Assembly (NCBI GenBank): GCA_963677135.2
Contig: CAXXLS010000002.1
Coordinates: 186,001-250,000 of the forward strand
Source: Seleniibacterium sp963677135
GTDB taxonomy: Bacteria > Desulfobacterota > Desulfuromonadia > Desulfuromonadales > Geopsychrobacteraceae
DNA: 64,000 nt
Direction of reading: 5' to 3'
Shown: piece by piece, positions 17,427-26,351 of the stretch
How the letters are laid out: every line of letters begins with the position of its first letter
How positions within the stretch are numbered: the first letter of the stretch is position 1
Position numbers and translations under genes: made by a program
Notes under the pieces: generated by a model
Seen by the model: the letters and a program-made list of their open reading frames with translations, nothing else
The model's database searches: none
Told to the model about the DNA's origin: nothing

Positions 17427-18425
17427 ATGAAGAGATTTGCATTATTCGCCGCTTTCATTCTGCTATCCGCTTCCATCACCATAGGCATTGCTCCAAAAGA
17501 GGCCGCCGCAAATTACGATAAAGTTACGCTAAAATTCGGCCATGTCTTCAATGCGGACCATTCTCAGGCAAAAGGCGCTGTCAAGTTTAAGGAGCTTCTT
17601 GAGAAGAAGACCGGAGGATCTGTCAAAGTGCAGGTGTACCCCAATAGCCAGCTCGGGGCCGAAAAGGATATGTTTGACATGGTCGTAGCGGGTAGCGTTG
17701 ACATGATTTCCACCGGCTACGGTCTTGCCGCCAAGCGCTATGCGCCGGCTTCCATCATCGATACCGGATTCATCGCCAAGAATCGCGACCATCTGATGCG
17801 TATTCTCGCCAGTGACGCCTTCAAGGAAATCTCCGAGGGCGCCCGTAAAAACATTGGCGTGCGCACCCTCGCAGGCTTCTACTTCGGTGCGCGTCAGGTA
17901 ACAACCAACAAAGAGGTTAAAACCGCTGCAGATCTGAAGAACCTCAAACTTCGAGCCCCTCAGAATCCTACCGTCATGGCTGCAGTAAAGGCGATGGGCG
18001 CCATCCCCACGCCGATGGCACTTTCCGAAGTCTACGTCGGGCTGAGTCAGGGTGTTGTAGATGGGCAGGAAAATCCACCTGCAGTTATCCTCAGTCAAAA
18101 ATTTTACGAGGTGCAGAAGTATTTGGTGAAGACCAACCATCTTGTGCAGCCTTCCTTCATTTTTATCAGTGAAAAGGTCTTCTCCAAACTTTCCCCTGCC
18201 ACCCAGGCAGCTATTGAAGAATGTGCCCAGGAAGCGGCTGACTATACAACAAAGCTCGCTTTTGCTGATGAGGATGCCGGTTTCACAACCCTCAAGGAAA
18301 AAGGCATGACCTTTGTCGATATCGATCCGGCTGCGTTCTCCGATGCCGCCGCCAAGTTGCACGCTGACCTTGCAGCCAAGGTCGGGGATGAAAAACTGAT
18401 CGAGAGCATCAAAGCAGTACAGTAA
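17427..18425 (+). CDS. dctP: TRAP transporter substrate-binding protein (DctP)
   Basis: 332 residues. AAAGGAGATCC precedes the ATG; a signal peptide ends near EAAANYDK. DctP/SBP features: LKFGHVFNADHS near the start, VQVYPNSQLGAEKDMFDMV, and LKLRAPQNP, which holds the conserved Arg that binds the ligand carboxylate. Delivers an organic acid to the DctQM permease encoded directly downstream. An AGGTAC/GTACCT hairpin lies at 17369-17398 in the leader. With the enolase-superfamily neighbour, a sugar acid is the likely ligand, but this is inference. Confidence 0.93.
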   Translation: MKRFALFAAFILLSASITIGIAPKEAAANYDKVTLKFGHVFNADHSQAKGAVKFKELLEKKTGGSVKVQVYPNSQLGAEKDMFDMVVAGSVDMISTGYGLAAKRYAPASIIDTGFIAKNRDHLMRILASDAFKEISEGARKNIGVRTLAGFYFGARQVTTNKEVKTAADLKNLKLRAPQNPTVMAAVKAMGAIPTPMALSEVYVGLSQGVVDGQENPPAVILSQKFYEVQKYLVKTNHLVQPSFIFISEKVFSKLSPATQAAIEECAQEAADYTTKLAFADEDAGFTTLKEKGMTFVDIDPAAFSDAAAKLHADLAAKVGDEKLIESIKAVQ

Positions 18426-18452
18426 ATCTGTCCGAGCCAACGGGAGCCAAAA

Positions 18453-18950
18453 ATGATAGAGAAATTTAAAACCCGATACGATCGTGTTGAAAAAGGTTTT
18501 TTAATATTCATCATGTCGTTCATGGGCTTTAACATGTTTGCACAGGTGGTGCTCCGCTATGCGTTCCACTACCCGCTCCCGTTTGGCGAGGAACTTTCGC
18601 GATACCTCCAGATATGGCTGATGTTTTTCGGGCTTGTCTTCGGGCTGCGAACAAACACGCATATCCGCATGAGCCTGCTCTACGACCGATTTCCGCCTCG
18701 TCTGCGTGCTTTTATTGATTTCTTTTTAGACGTGTGCGTGCTGTCTGCTCTGTTTCTGGTATTTCCCGGAAGCGTTGACTATTTCGTCAACCAGTTACCC
18801 ATGAGCTGGCTGGGAATTAGTTGGATGAGCATGGGGGTAACAGCTTTCGCCATCCCCGCAACCTTCGCCATGCTCATCGTGTATTTTATAATTCGCTGTA
18901 TTTTTTTTGTCGCGGGATTGTTTCGTACTATTCCCAAGGCAGCAGAATAA
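18453..18950 (+). CDS. dctQ: TRAP transporter small permease (DctQ)
   Basis: 165 residues with four hydrophobic helices: FLIFIMSFMGFNMFAQVVLRY, then FGEELSRYLQIWLMFFG (family-like 'E(E)xxRY' region), FFLDVCVLSALFLVF and a last helix AIPATFAMLIVYFIIRC. The tail ends in GLFRTIPKAAE. Forms the membrane complex with DctM. Twenty-seven bases after dctP and 13 before dctM, in one operon. Confidence 0.92.
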   Translation: MIEKFKTRYDRVEKGFLIFIMSFMGFNMFAQVVLRYAFHYPLPFGEELSRYLQIWLMFFGLVFGLRTNTHIRMSLLYDRFPPRLRAFIDFFLDVCVLSALFLVFPGSVDYFVNQLPMSWLGISWMSMGVTAFAIPATFAMLIVYFIIRCIFFVAGLFRTIPKAAE

Positions 18951-18963
18951 AGGGAGCCCAATC

Positions 18964-20235
18964 ATGCTGCTTCTATTATTTACATTCATCGGACTTATGC
19001 TCATCGGGCTGCCAATCGGTTTTTGTCTATTTGTGAGTTCCATCTGGTACATGGCAATCAATGGCATCCCTCTTATGATCGCTGCTCAGCGGGTTGCTGC
19101 AGGAGCTGATTCTTTCCCGCTCTTGGCGCTTTCTTTCTTCATCCTCGCTGGTTCGCTTATGAACAGTGCTGGCATTACCTCAAAAATCTTCGATTTCGCA
19201 GATAAACTGGTGGGGCATTTTCATGGTGGCTTGGGGCATGCGAACGTTCTTGCGAGTGTCATTTTTTCCGGCATGTCCGGTTCTGCCGTTGCCGATACTG
19301 GTGGGCTTGGGGCGATTGAGCTCAAAGCGATGAAAGATGCGGGATATGATGAGGATTTTGCGCTTGCGGTCACTGGTGCCTCTTCGATCATTGGCCCAAT
19401 TGTCCCGCCGAGTGTTCCTGCAGTTGTTCTTGGTGTTGCGGCGAACATTTCGATTGGCCGACTGTTTATGGGCGGTGTCGTTCCGGGTCTGTTAATGGCT
19501 GGAACAATGTGCGCCATGATTGTCTATTTCAGCAAAAAGCGTGGTTATCCAAAGGGAGAGCGTTTCAGCCCGTGGGCAGCGACTTTGGCCCTTAAAAATG
19601 GTTTCTTCCCACTACTTACTCCGGTGATTCTCATCGGTGGTATTATCAGCGGTATTTTTACTCCAACTGAAGCGGCGATCGTCGCGGTCGTCTACGCACT
19701 TCTGCTTGGTTTTGCAAACCGCGCACTGACAATGAAGAACTTACCTGGGATTTTTGTCGACGCTATTGGTACGACGGTTAACGTCCTTTTTATTATTGCC
19801 TCTTCAACTCTGTTTGCCTGGTTACTTACAACGGCCCAGGTTCCACAGCAGCTCTCACAGGCGTTTCTTGAGGTTGTGTCCAACAAGTACGTAGCGTTAC
19901 TTATTATTAATCTTATCCTGCTCTTTGCTGGATGCTTTCTGGATACAGCCGCAGCTATTGTTATTTTTGTTCCGATCTTTATGCCGATCATTTTGTCTTA
20001 CCATATTGATCCAGTGCATTTTGGTATCATGATGATCCTTAATTTAATGCTTGGATTGATGACTCCGCCGGTTGGCATGGTACTTTTCGTGCTTTCAAGT
20101 GTTTCGAAGGTCTCTTTTGAGCAAATTGCAAAAGCGATTTGGCCATTTGTGCTTGCTCTTTTTGCAGTACTGATTCTCCTTATTTTTGTCCCTGAAATCG
20201 TAACGTTTCTCCCGAACATGATCTTCGGGGCCTGA
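18964..20235 (+). CDS. dctM: TRAP transporter large permease (DctM)
   Basis: 423 residues, about twelve helices. Start at ATG 18964 with GGGAG upstream, in place of the longer frame from 18907 that would overlap dctQ. DctM stretches: SFFILAGSLMNSAGIT, VIFSGMSGSAVADTGGLGAIE, TGASSIIGPIVPPSVPAVVLG and GLMTPPVGMVLFV. Known: the sodium-coupled ion-transporter subunit that moves the DctP-bound acid across the inner membrane. Last gene of the operon; a hairpin terminator follows at 20268-20297. Confidence 0.94.
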   Translation: MLLLLFTFIGLMLIGLPIGFCLFVSSIWYMAINGIPLMIAAQRVAAGADSFPLLALSFFILAGSLMNSAGITSKIFDFADKLVGHFHGGLGHANVLASVIFSGMSGSAVADTGGLGAIELKAMKDAGYDEDFALAVTGASSIIGPIVPPSVPAVVLGVAANISIGRLFMGGVVPGLLMAGTMCAMIVYFSKKRGYPKGERFSPWAATLALKNGFFPLLTPVILIGGIISGIFTPTEAAIVAVVYALLLGFANRALTMKNLPGIFVDAIGTTVNVLFIIASSTLFAWLLTTAQVPQQLSQAFLEVVSNKYVALLIINLILLFAGCFLDTAAAIVIFVPIFMPIILSYHIDPVHFGIMMILNLMLGLMTPPVGMVLFVLSSVSKVSFEQIAKAIWPFVLALFAVLILLIFVPEIVTFLPNMIFGA

Positions 20236-20267
20236 AAAAAACCGATAAGATGAAGGAAATAATTAAG

Positions 20268-20297
20268 AATGGCCCCTCCATAACGGAAGGGCCATTT
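20268..20297 (+). terminator. Terminator of the first TRAP operon
   Basis: AATGGCCC pairs with GGGCCATT across TCCATAACGGA; only a short T-run follows. Confidence 0.6.
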
Positions 20298-20764
20298 CCC
20301 GGCATTATTATGCTGATCTATCGGGTAAGTGACATACATTTCCGATCCGTTTGTCTGAGCTTCAAAAATAAGCATTTATGAATTGGACTCTGGCATCGCC
20401 TGGTTCCTCTTCGCCTCATTTTTCAGAAATCCTGTCGCAACTGGTTTCCAGAACGTCTTTGGATTTTTGCCCCTGTTTTGCACATCACCAGATGGAACAT
20501 TGACAAGATGCGGAAGATGGCCTCCCATGCAGCTAACCCGTTGCCGGTTTTTTCCCCGAGGGGGAGGGGAAAGGTCACAGTCCATACCATGAGGAAAGGC
20601 CCTTTTCTCACCGAAGTGGGTCTTATAGGCTGACTCTGTGCTCATCATGGCTGGCGACTCAGTCTGAAAACCACCTAAACATCTAAAATAGAGACAAAAC
20701 CGACAAACCGAGCTCCCGTCGACTTAATAAAAATAAAAAAATTACTATTTTTGTCTTAATTTTG
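20298..20764. other. Intergenic region without recognised gene
   Basis: About 470 bases between the TRAP operon and the RNR promoter. Short frames on both strands (for example 20376-20648 minus) look non-coding. The right end is AT-rich and leads into the nrdA promoter. Confidence 0.5.
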
Positions 20765-20811
20765 TTCCAAGATAATGTATACTCCGAATTTCGTGATACA
20801 AGATATAGTGC
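20765..20811 (+). promoter_or_regulatory. Pair of NrdR-type boxes upstream of nrdA
   Basis: ATACAAGATATAGTGC at 20796-20811 matches 13 of 16 positions of the NrdR box consensus ACACWATATATWGTGT. TTCCAAGATAATGTAT at 20765-20780 matches 10 of 16 and lies exactly 31 bases upstream, the usual three-turn spacing of tandem NrdR boxes. Both share CAAGATA. They lie 30-77 bases before the nrdA start, so repression by NrdR is inferred. Confidence 0.72.
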
Positions 20812-20841
20812 TGATGAGCAAAACTTCGGAGGTTCGGGGAT

Positions 20842-23121
20842 ATGGCAAAACGATATCGTGTTATTAAGCGGGACGGGAGCGAAGCTCCCCTTGAAATTGC
20901 AAAAATCCGCAAAGTCATTCAGTGGGCGGCGGAGGGGCTTGCTATCAATCCGATCGAGCTGGAAGCCAAGCTCGAGATCCATTTTCGCAACAATATGACC
21001 ACCGGTGAGATCCATGAGACCGTTATTGAAACCTCCCTGCGGCTGACCAGTATCGAGGAGCCGGATTGGCGAATTCTGGCGGCCCGGCTGAAACTGGTCG
21101 ATTTCTACAAGCGGGTCCACATGGCCCGCAAGATTCCCTATGAATACCGTTATCCCAGTTACTGTCAGACGGTGAAGGATTTTGTCGCCAAAGGGATCTA
21201 TTCCCCGGTCCTGCTGGAAAAATATACGGAAAAGGAATTACACAAGGCCGGACAGTTTCTTCAGCAGGAATATGACTATGATTACGACTATGCCGGGATC
21301 AGCCTGCTGATCAAGCGCTATATGCTCGAGTATGATAACCAGGTCATCGAGATGCCCCAGGAGGCCCTGTTGACCATTGCGCTGCTCATCGAACAGAATC
21401 AGCCCGAGGACGTCCGCCTGCAGCGGGTCAGGGACACCTATGTCATGCTCGCCAAACGCAAAATTTCCCTGGCGACCCCGATTCTCATCAACCTGCGTAA
21501 GCCCAACGGGAACCTGTCGAGCTGTTTCATTACCGCCATCGATGATGACACCAACAGTATTTTTCACACCTTTGAGCAGGTCGGACAGATCAGTTCCGGC
21601 GGCGGCGGGGTTGGGGTCAGCATCAGCCGGATCCGTTCTCACGGGGCCAGAATCCGGAATTCCATCGGCCGGGCCGGGGGGGTGGTGCCCAACGTGCGGG
21701 TCATCAATGACATCGCCCTCTACTTCAACCAGGGGGGGAAGCGGGCCGGGGCGGTTACCGTGGCCCTGGACAGCTGGCATCTCGACATGGAGGATTTCCT
21801 GGAGCTGCAGACCGAAAACGGCGACCAGCGGCGCAAGGCCTTCGATGTCTTTCCCCAAGTGGTCGTGACCGACCGTTTCATGGGCGCGGTGGAGAATAAT
21901 GAGGACTGGTACCTGTTTGATCCCCATGAAATCAGGACCCGGTTCGGCTACGAACTGGCGGAGCTCTGGGGGGAGGAGTTTGAAGAGGCCCTCGAGCATC
22001 TCTACCGGGAAGTCGCCGCAGGGAATGTCGAGCTGTTCGAAAAGGTCAACGCCAAGGCCCTTTACAAGCAGATCATGAAGGTTCAGGTTGAGACCGGCAT
22101 GCCCTACATCGCGTTCAAGGACACCATCAACCGGGCCAACCCCAACAAGCATGTCGGGATGATCCCCTGCACCAACCTTTGTGTCGAGTCTTACTCGGTG
22201 GTCAAGCCGTCAGCGATCGGTGCCCAACGTTTCGAAAACGGGACCATCTGCCGGGACGTCGAGCCGGGGCTGGTCCACACCTGCAATCTGGTGTCCATCA
22301 ACATGGCCAATGTCGAGGATGACGAGCTGGCCAGTGTCTGCGAGACATCGGTCAGAATCCTTGACAACTGCATTGATATCACCGATGTCCCGGTCGCGGA
22401 AGGGCAGCGTCACAACGAACTGCTGCGGACCATCGGGGTTGGTATGATGGGTCTGGCCGACTACCTGGCGCGCAAGGGGATTTCCTATGTCGGAGCCGGA
22501 GATGCGGTCGACAAGCTGGCCGAAGCCTTTGGTTTTCACTGCACCTGGGCGAGCTGCGAGCTGGCCAGGGAGCGGGGCCGTTATCCCCTCTACGAAGGGA
22601 GCACCTGGTCGCAGGAGCTGATTCTCTGCCGGGATCGCAGCTGGTTCCGGGAGCATGGGACCCTCGACTGGGATTCCCTGTTTGACCGGATCGCCAAATA
22701 CGGCATCCGCAACAGCCATATCACCGCCATTGCCCCGAATACCAGCAGTTCCATCGTTCAGGGGTGTACCGCCAGTATTCTGCCGATCTTCAGCAAGTTC
22801 TACATTGACAACAACAGTAACGGTACGGTGCCCATCGTTCCGCCCTATATCAAAGATCGACTCTGGCATTATCAGGAATCGAAACATATCGACCAGCGGG
22901 TGGTTGTCGATGTGGTTTCCCGCCTGCAGCGTTATGTCGATACCGGTATTTCCATGGAGCTGCTGTTCAACCTGAACAATAACCTGACCGCCAGAGATAT
23001 TTTCGAGACCCACATGGACGCCTGGAAAAAAGGCTGCAAGGCGATATACTATACGCGCAGTATCCAGAAAAACAGCAACATCGCCTCGGCCAAAGAGGAG
23101 TGCGTGTCCTGTGCCGGGTAG
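20842..23121 (+). CDS. nrdA: Class Ia ribonucleoside-diphosphate reductase, large subunit
   Basis: 759 residues, near the 761 of E. coli NrdA. An N-terminal ATP-cone (YRVIKRDGSEAPLEIAKIRK) binds the ATP/dATP effectors. The catalytic barrel has NLSSCFITAIDDD (substrate-site Cys), SSGGGGVGVSISRIR, and the active-site block IPCTNLCVE with the catalytic Cys and Glu. It ends in CVSCAG, the redox-active C-terminal Cys pair that passes electrons from thioredoxin or glutaredoxin. Reduces NDPs to dNDPs in the cytoplasm together with NrdB at 23420-24457. CGGAGG precedes the ATG. Class Ia needs oxygen to make its radical, so the host meets oxygen at least at times. Confidence 0.96.
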   Translation: MAKRYRVIKRDGSEAPLEIAKIRKVIQWAAEGLAINPIELEAKLEIHFRNNMTTGEIHETVIETSLRLTSIEEPDWRILAARLKLVDFYKRVHMARKIPYEYRYPSYCQTVKDFVAKGIYSPVLLEKYTEKELHKAGQFLQQEYDYDYDYAGISLLIKRYMLEYDNQVIEMPQEALLTIALLIEQNQPEDVRLQRVRDTYVMLAKRKISLATPILINLRKPNGNLSSCFITAIDDDTNSIFHTFEQVGQISSGGGGVGVSISRIRSHGARIRNSIGRAGGVVPNVRVINDIALYFNQGGKRAGAVTVALDSWHLDMEDFLELQTENGDQRRKAFDVFPQVVVTDRFMGAVENNEDWYLFDPHEIRTRFGYELAELWGEEFEEALEHLYREVAAGNVELFEKVNAKALYKQIMKVQVETGMPYIAFKDTINRANPNKHVGMIPCTNLCVESYSVVKPSAIGAQRFENGTICRDVEPGLVHTCNLVSINMANVEDDELASVCETSVRILDNCIDITDVPVAEGQRHNELLRTIGVGMMGLADYLARKGISYVGAGDAVDKLAEAFGFHCTWASCELARERGRYPLYEGSTWSQELILCRDRSWFREHGTLDWDSLFDRIAKYGIRNSHITAIAPNTSSSIVQGCTASILPIFSKFYIDNNSNGTVPIVPPYIKDRLWHYQESKHIDQRVVVDVVSRLQRYVDTGISMELLFNLNNNLTARDIFETHMDAWKKGCKAIYYTRSIQKNSNIASAKEECVSCAG

Positions 23122-23223
23122 CACGCAACGGAGTTACGTGATTTCAGATCTCAAATTTTAGATTTCAGACACTCTCTTTAACGCAGAGACGCGGAGGGGA
23201 AGAGGGCGCGGAGGAATCTGTGG

Positions 23224-23381
23224 GCCACGAAGACACGAAGGCACCAAGAAAAGATTAAGTCTTTGATTTGTAGTTAAAATATTTGAGGATAAACGATTCT
23301 AGCGGCTGGACCTCTCTTCTTGCAGAAAAGAGGAATATTTTAAATTTCATGCCCTTCTTCGTGTCTTTGTGACTTGGTGGC
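23224..23381. repeat. Dispersed inverted repeat, long copy, between nrdA and nrdB
   Basis: GCCACGAAGACACGAAGGCA at the left is the imperfect reverse complement of CTTCGTGTCTTTGTGACTTGGTGGC at the right, with about 105 bases between. A shorter relative with the same arms lies at 25854-25930. It is preceded by AACGCAGAGACGCGGAGG, another short motif that often accompanies such repeats. It forms a large hairpin in the nrdAB spacer. Confidence 0.7.
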
Positions 23382-23419
23382 TAATACGATTACGTTTGAA
23401 AATAATGGAGGAACCAAAG

Positions 23420-24457
23420 ATGGAACCCAAACGACTCTTCAATCCGGAAGGGAACGATTCCCTTGACACCCGGCGGATTATCGGCGGGAACAGCACCAAT
23501 ATTTTCAATCTGAACAATGTTCGCTACCAGTGGGCCAACAAGATGTATCGCAACATGATGGCGAACTTCTGGATTCCAGAGAAGATCGACCTGGCGGGGG
23601 ATCTGGAGCCCTACAAGCATCTGACCGTCGAAGAGCGCCAGGCCTACGACGGAATCCTGTCCTTCCTGATCTTCCTGGACAGTATTCAGACCAACAACCT
23701 GTCCAACATCAATGACTATATTACCGCGCCGGAAGTCAACCTGCTGCTGGCGATCCAGCAGTACCAGGAGGCGATTCACAGCCAGAGTTACCAGTATATC
23801 GTCGAGTCGATCATTCCTGCGGACCGGCGCAACAGCATTTATGACAAGTGGCGGACCGACAAGGTCCTGTTTGAGCGCAACAAATATGTGGCCCAGATTT
23901 ACCAGGATTTCATCGACGACCCGTCGGAGCAGCGCTTCTACCGGGTGGTGATCGCCAACTACCTGCTGGAGGGCCTCTATTTCTACAACGGCTTCAATTT
24001 TTTCTACAACCTGGCCAGCCGCCACCTGATGATCGGGACCTCGGAGGTGATTCGTTACATCAACCGGGACGAATTGACTCACTGCGTGCTGTTCGAATTT
24101 ATTGTCCGGGAAATCCGTGAACTCTACCCCGACTTCTTCCCCGAGGCAGAGGTCGAGGAACTGTTCCGCAATGCGGTCAGCCAGGAGATTTCCTGGACCA
24201 ATCATATCATCGGGGACGGCGTTCTTGGCGTCAGCGAGGAAACCACCGAAATGTACACCAAGTGGCTGGCCAACGAGCGCTGGAGCAAGCTGGGGTTCCA
24301 GGGAAAACTCTACGAAGGGTTCGACAAGAACCCCTACAAGCATCTTGAAAAGCTGGCGGATACCGAGGGGGAAGGGGACGTCAAGAGCAATTTCTTTGAA
24401 GCGACGGTGTCAGCTTACAACCAGTCTTCGGTCGTTGATGGCTGGGACGATTTCTAG
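23420..24457 (+). CDS. nrdB: Class Ia ribonucleoside-diphosphate reductase, small (radical) subunit
   Basis: 345 residues from the ATG at 23420 (GGAGG eight bases upstream; the frame from 23369 has no support). Diiron ligands are visible: Asp in FLDSIQTNN, Glu and His in EAIHSQSY, Glu in LLEGLYFYNGF, and Glu/His in DELTHCVLF. The Tyr of EAIHSQSY sits at the tyrosyl-radical position (Glu+7), so this is a conventional radical subunit rather than a class Ic type. It provides the radical for NrdA, encoded 300 bases upstream with a repeat in between. A strong bidirectional terminator follows at 24602-24645. Confidence 0.95.
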   Translation: MEPKRLFNPEGNDSLDTRRIIGGNSTNIFNLNNVRYQWANKMYRNMMANFWIPEKIDLAGDLEPYKHLTVEERQAYDGILSFLIFLDSIQTNNLSNINDYITAPEVNLLLAIQQYQEAIHSQSYQYIVESIIPADRRNSIYDKWRTDKVLFERNKYVAQIYQDFIDDPSEQRFYRVVIANYLLEGLYFYNGFNFFYNLASRHLMIGTSEVIRYINRDELTHCVLFEFIVREIRELYPDFFPEAEVEELFRNAVSQEISWTNHIIGDGVLGVSEETTEMYTKWLANERWSKLGFQGKLYEGFDKNPYKHLEKLADTEGEGDVKSNFFEATVSAYNQSSVVDGWDDF

Positions 24458-24601
24458 TTTCTACCCGGAAACGGCCCTTTTCCGCCATCTCCGCGTCAGC
24501 CTGCGCTTTTAGTCCTACGCCACCGCACAAAAGCTTGGCCTCCTTGACCTTGCGAAAAATTGCTCGTTTCTGGAAATGAAACTGCGGTGCGTCTGCCAAG
24601 T

Positions 24602-24645
24602 AAAAAAGCGCCTCCAAATCCTGTATGGATCGGAGGCGCTTTTTG
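24602..24645. terminator. Bidirectional terminator between nrdB and glpX
   Basis: AAAAAGCGCCTCC pairs with GGAGGCGCTTTTT, giving A/T tails on both strands; it separates two convergent genes. Confidence 0.85.
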
Positions 24646-24666
24646 GTATCGGTCAAACTCTGTCGC

Positions 24667-25674
24667 TTAGAGAATCAGATCTCTGACTTCCGGATCTTTA
24701 CGCTCCAGGTAGTGGATTGATTTAATCCGGCGGATGGTGCGGCTGCGGCCGCGGATGACCAGGGTTTCGGTGGTGGCGATATTGCCTTTTCGCGATACCC
24801 CCTCAAGCAGGTCGCCCTTGGTGATGCCCGTCGCCGCGAAAACCACGTTGTCGCTGCGGACCATGTCTTCCATGCGCAAGATCTTGTTGGCCTCAACGCC
24901 CATTTCCGCGCAGCGCGCCAGTTCCTGCTCGCCATGGGCCCGGTTCTCTTCCGTGTCCCCCTTAACCTGGTTCCGGGGCAGCAGCCGCCCCTGCATATCG
25001 CCGTTGAGAGCGCGAATGACGGCGGCGGAGACGACGCCTTCAGGCGCACCGCCGATACAGTACATCATGTCGACCTCACTGTCCGGCATACAGGACAGAA
25101 TCGAAGCGGCGACATCGCCGTCCGGTACCGCGAACACCTTGACGCCGAGTTGCTGCATCTCCTTGATGACCTGATCATGGCGCGGTTTGGCCAGGGTAAT
25201 GACAACCAGGTCATTGAGCTTTTTCTGAAGAGCGGCGGCAACATAGACAAGATTTTCTTTCAGGGGCCGGTCGAGATCAATGCACCCCTTGGCGCCCGGT
25301 CCGACGACCATCTTTTCCATGTACATATCGGGGGCTTTCAGGAAGCTCCCCTTTTCACCGGCCGCCAGGACCGACAGGGCGTTCGACTGGCCCATGGCCG
25401 TCATCCGGGTCCCTTCGATGGGATCAACGGCAATATCGACCGGATCTCCACCGCGGCCTACTTTTTCGCCGATATAGAGCATCGGCGCATCGTCGATTTC
25501 GCCTTCGCCAATAACAATTTCACCTTCAATTTCGGTCTTGTTGAGCAATTCCCGCATCACTGCGACGGCGGCGCCGTCGGCGGCGTTCTTGTCCCCGCGG
25601 CCGAGCCATTTGTGTCCGGCCAGGGCGGCACCTTCGGTGACCCGGGAAAAAGCCATTGCTAAATCACGTTTCAT
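24667..25674 (-). CDS. glpX: Fructose-1,6-bisphosphatase, class II
   Basis: 335 residues, typical GlpX length. Metal and substrate motifs: GRGDKNAADGAAVAVMR, GEIVIGEGEIDDAPMLYIGE, DIAVDPIEGTRMTA and YCIGGAPEGVVSAA. Hydrolyses fructose-1,6-bisphosphate to fructose-6-phosphate in gluconeogenesis (cytoplasm), as expected for growth on organic acids. Single gene between a shared terminator and a dispersed repeat. Confidence 0.95.
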   Translation of the reverse strand: MKRDLAMAFSRVTEGAALAGHKWLGRGDKNAADGAAVAVMRELLNKTEIEGEIVIGEGEIDDAPMLYIGEKVGRGGDPVDIAVDPIEGTRMTAMGQSNALSVLAAGEKGSFLKAPDMYMEKMVVGPGAKGCIDLDRPLKENLVYVAAALQKKLNDLVVITLAKPRHDQVIKEMQQLGVKVFAVPDGDVAASILSCMPDSEVDMMYCIGGAPEGVVSAAVIRALNGDMQGRLLPRNQVKGDTEENRAHGEQELARCAEMGVEANKILRMEDMVRSDNVVFAATGITKGDLLEGVSRKGNIATTETLVIRGRSRTIRRIKSIHYLERKDPEVRDLIL

Positions 25675-25853
25675 ATTGTTGGACTCCGATCAAATCTGAA
25701 TGAAAAAACAGCCGCGAATTTTAGCATAAAGCGATCGAAAAATCGGAGTTTTTTCTTGAAAAAAAAGATTAAAAAAGGATGGAGGTTCTGTCTGGTCGGA
25801 TGATGTGCTGAAACGTTTGGTAGCGGATGAGGGGGAAGTCCCAGGCAGACATT

Positions 25854-25930
25854 GCCACGAAGACGCCAAGGCACGAAGAAAATCTTTCAAGAGGATTTAG
25901 ACTTTCTTAGTGTCTTGGTGCCTTTGTGGC
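25854..25930. repeat. Dispersed inverted repeat, short copy, upstream of glpX
   Basis: GCCACGAAGACGCCAAGGCA and its imperfect complement TGTCTTGGTGCCTTTGTGGC enclose about 35 bases. The arms match those of the repeat at 23224-23381. It lies between glpX and the small HTH gene. Confidence 0.7.
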
Positions 25931-25943
25931 CAATAGGGGTTGG

Positions 25944-26132
25944 TTAAAGCGCTTCCTGGGCAGCCGTCCAATAGCAACGCTTCGGCGAAACAATCCTGCC
26001 TTCTTTTTTTAGTTTAGCCATGGCTTTGTCAACCTCTTTGCGTTCGATGCCGCCGAGTTCGGCAATTTTACCGGCATTGAGAGGTTCTGAATTTGAGCGC
26101 ATGATGTCGAGAACTTGATCCGTAACGTCCAT
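25944..26132 (-). CDS. Small winged-helix/HTH protein
   Basis: 62 residues, ATG at 26132 preceded by AAGGAG at good spacing. The sequence reads as one winged-helix unit: VLDIMRSNSEPLNAGKIAEL, GGIERKEVDKAMAKLKKEGR, IVSPKRCYWTAA. It looks like a MarR/ArsR-type or Lrp-type DNA-binding core without an effector domain. Its role is unknown; it stands alone between a repeat and the UPF0173 gene. It is likely real because of its ribosome site and intact domain. Confidence 0.75.
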   Translation of the reverse strand: MDVTDQVLDIMRSNSEPLNAGKIAELGGIERKEVDKAMAKLKKEGRIVSPKRCYWTAAQEAL

Positions 26133-26312
26133 TGCTTAGACTCCTTGATAAAGTGAATTTTTTAAATATTACTAAAACCGTCATGAATATATCATGTCTG
26201 AAATCAAGATGCCAGTGCCGAAATTTCTTGCGGGGGAATAATGGTATTTAAGGCGGAAATGGGTAACTCGGTTGTGTGATGGGAGATGTGAAATTTGATG
26301 CAGGAAAAATGA

Positions 26313-26334
26313 GGGCGGACACATAGGTCCGCCC
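26313..26334 (-). terminator. Hairpin after the UPF0173 gene, part of a common short repeat
   Basis: GGGCGGAC-acatag-GTCCGCCC forms an 8-bp stem. On the minus strand it is followed by TCATTTTTCC, 17 bases after the stop of the gene at 26352, so it can act as its terminator. Confidence 0.6.
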
Positions 26335-26351
26335 CTGCGGGGTTTTGCAAA

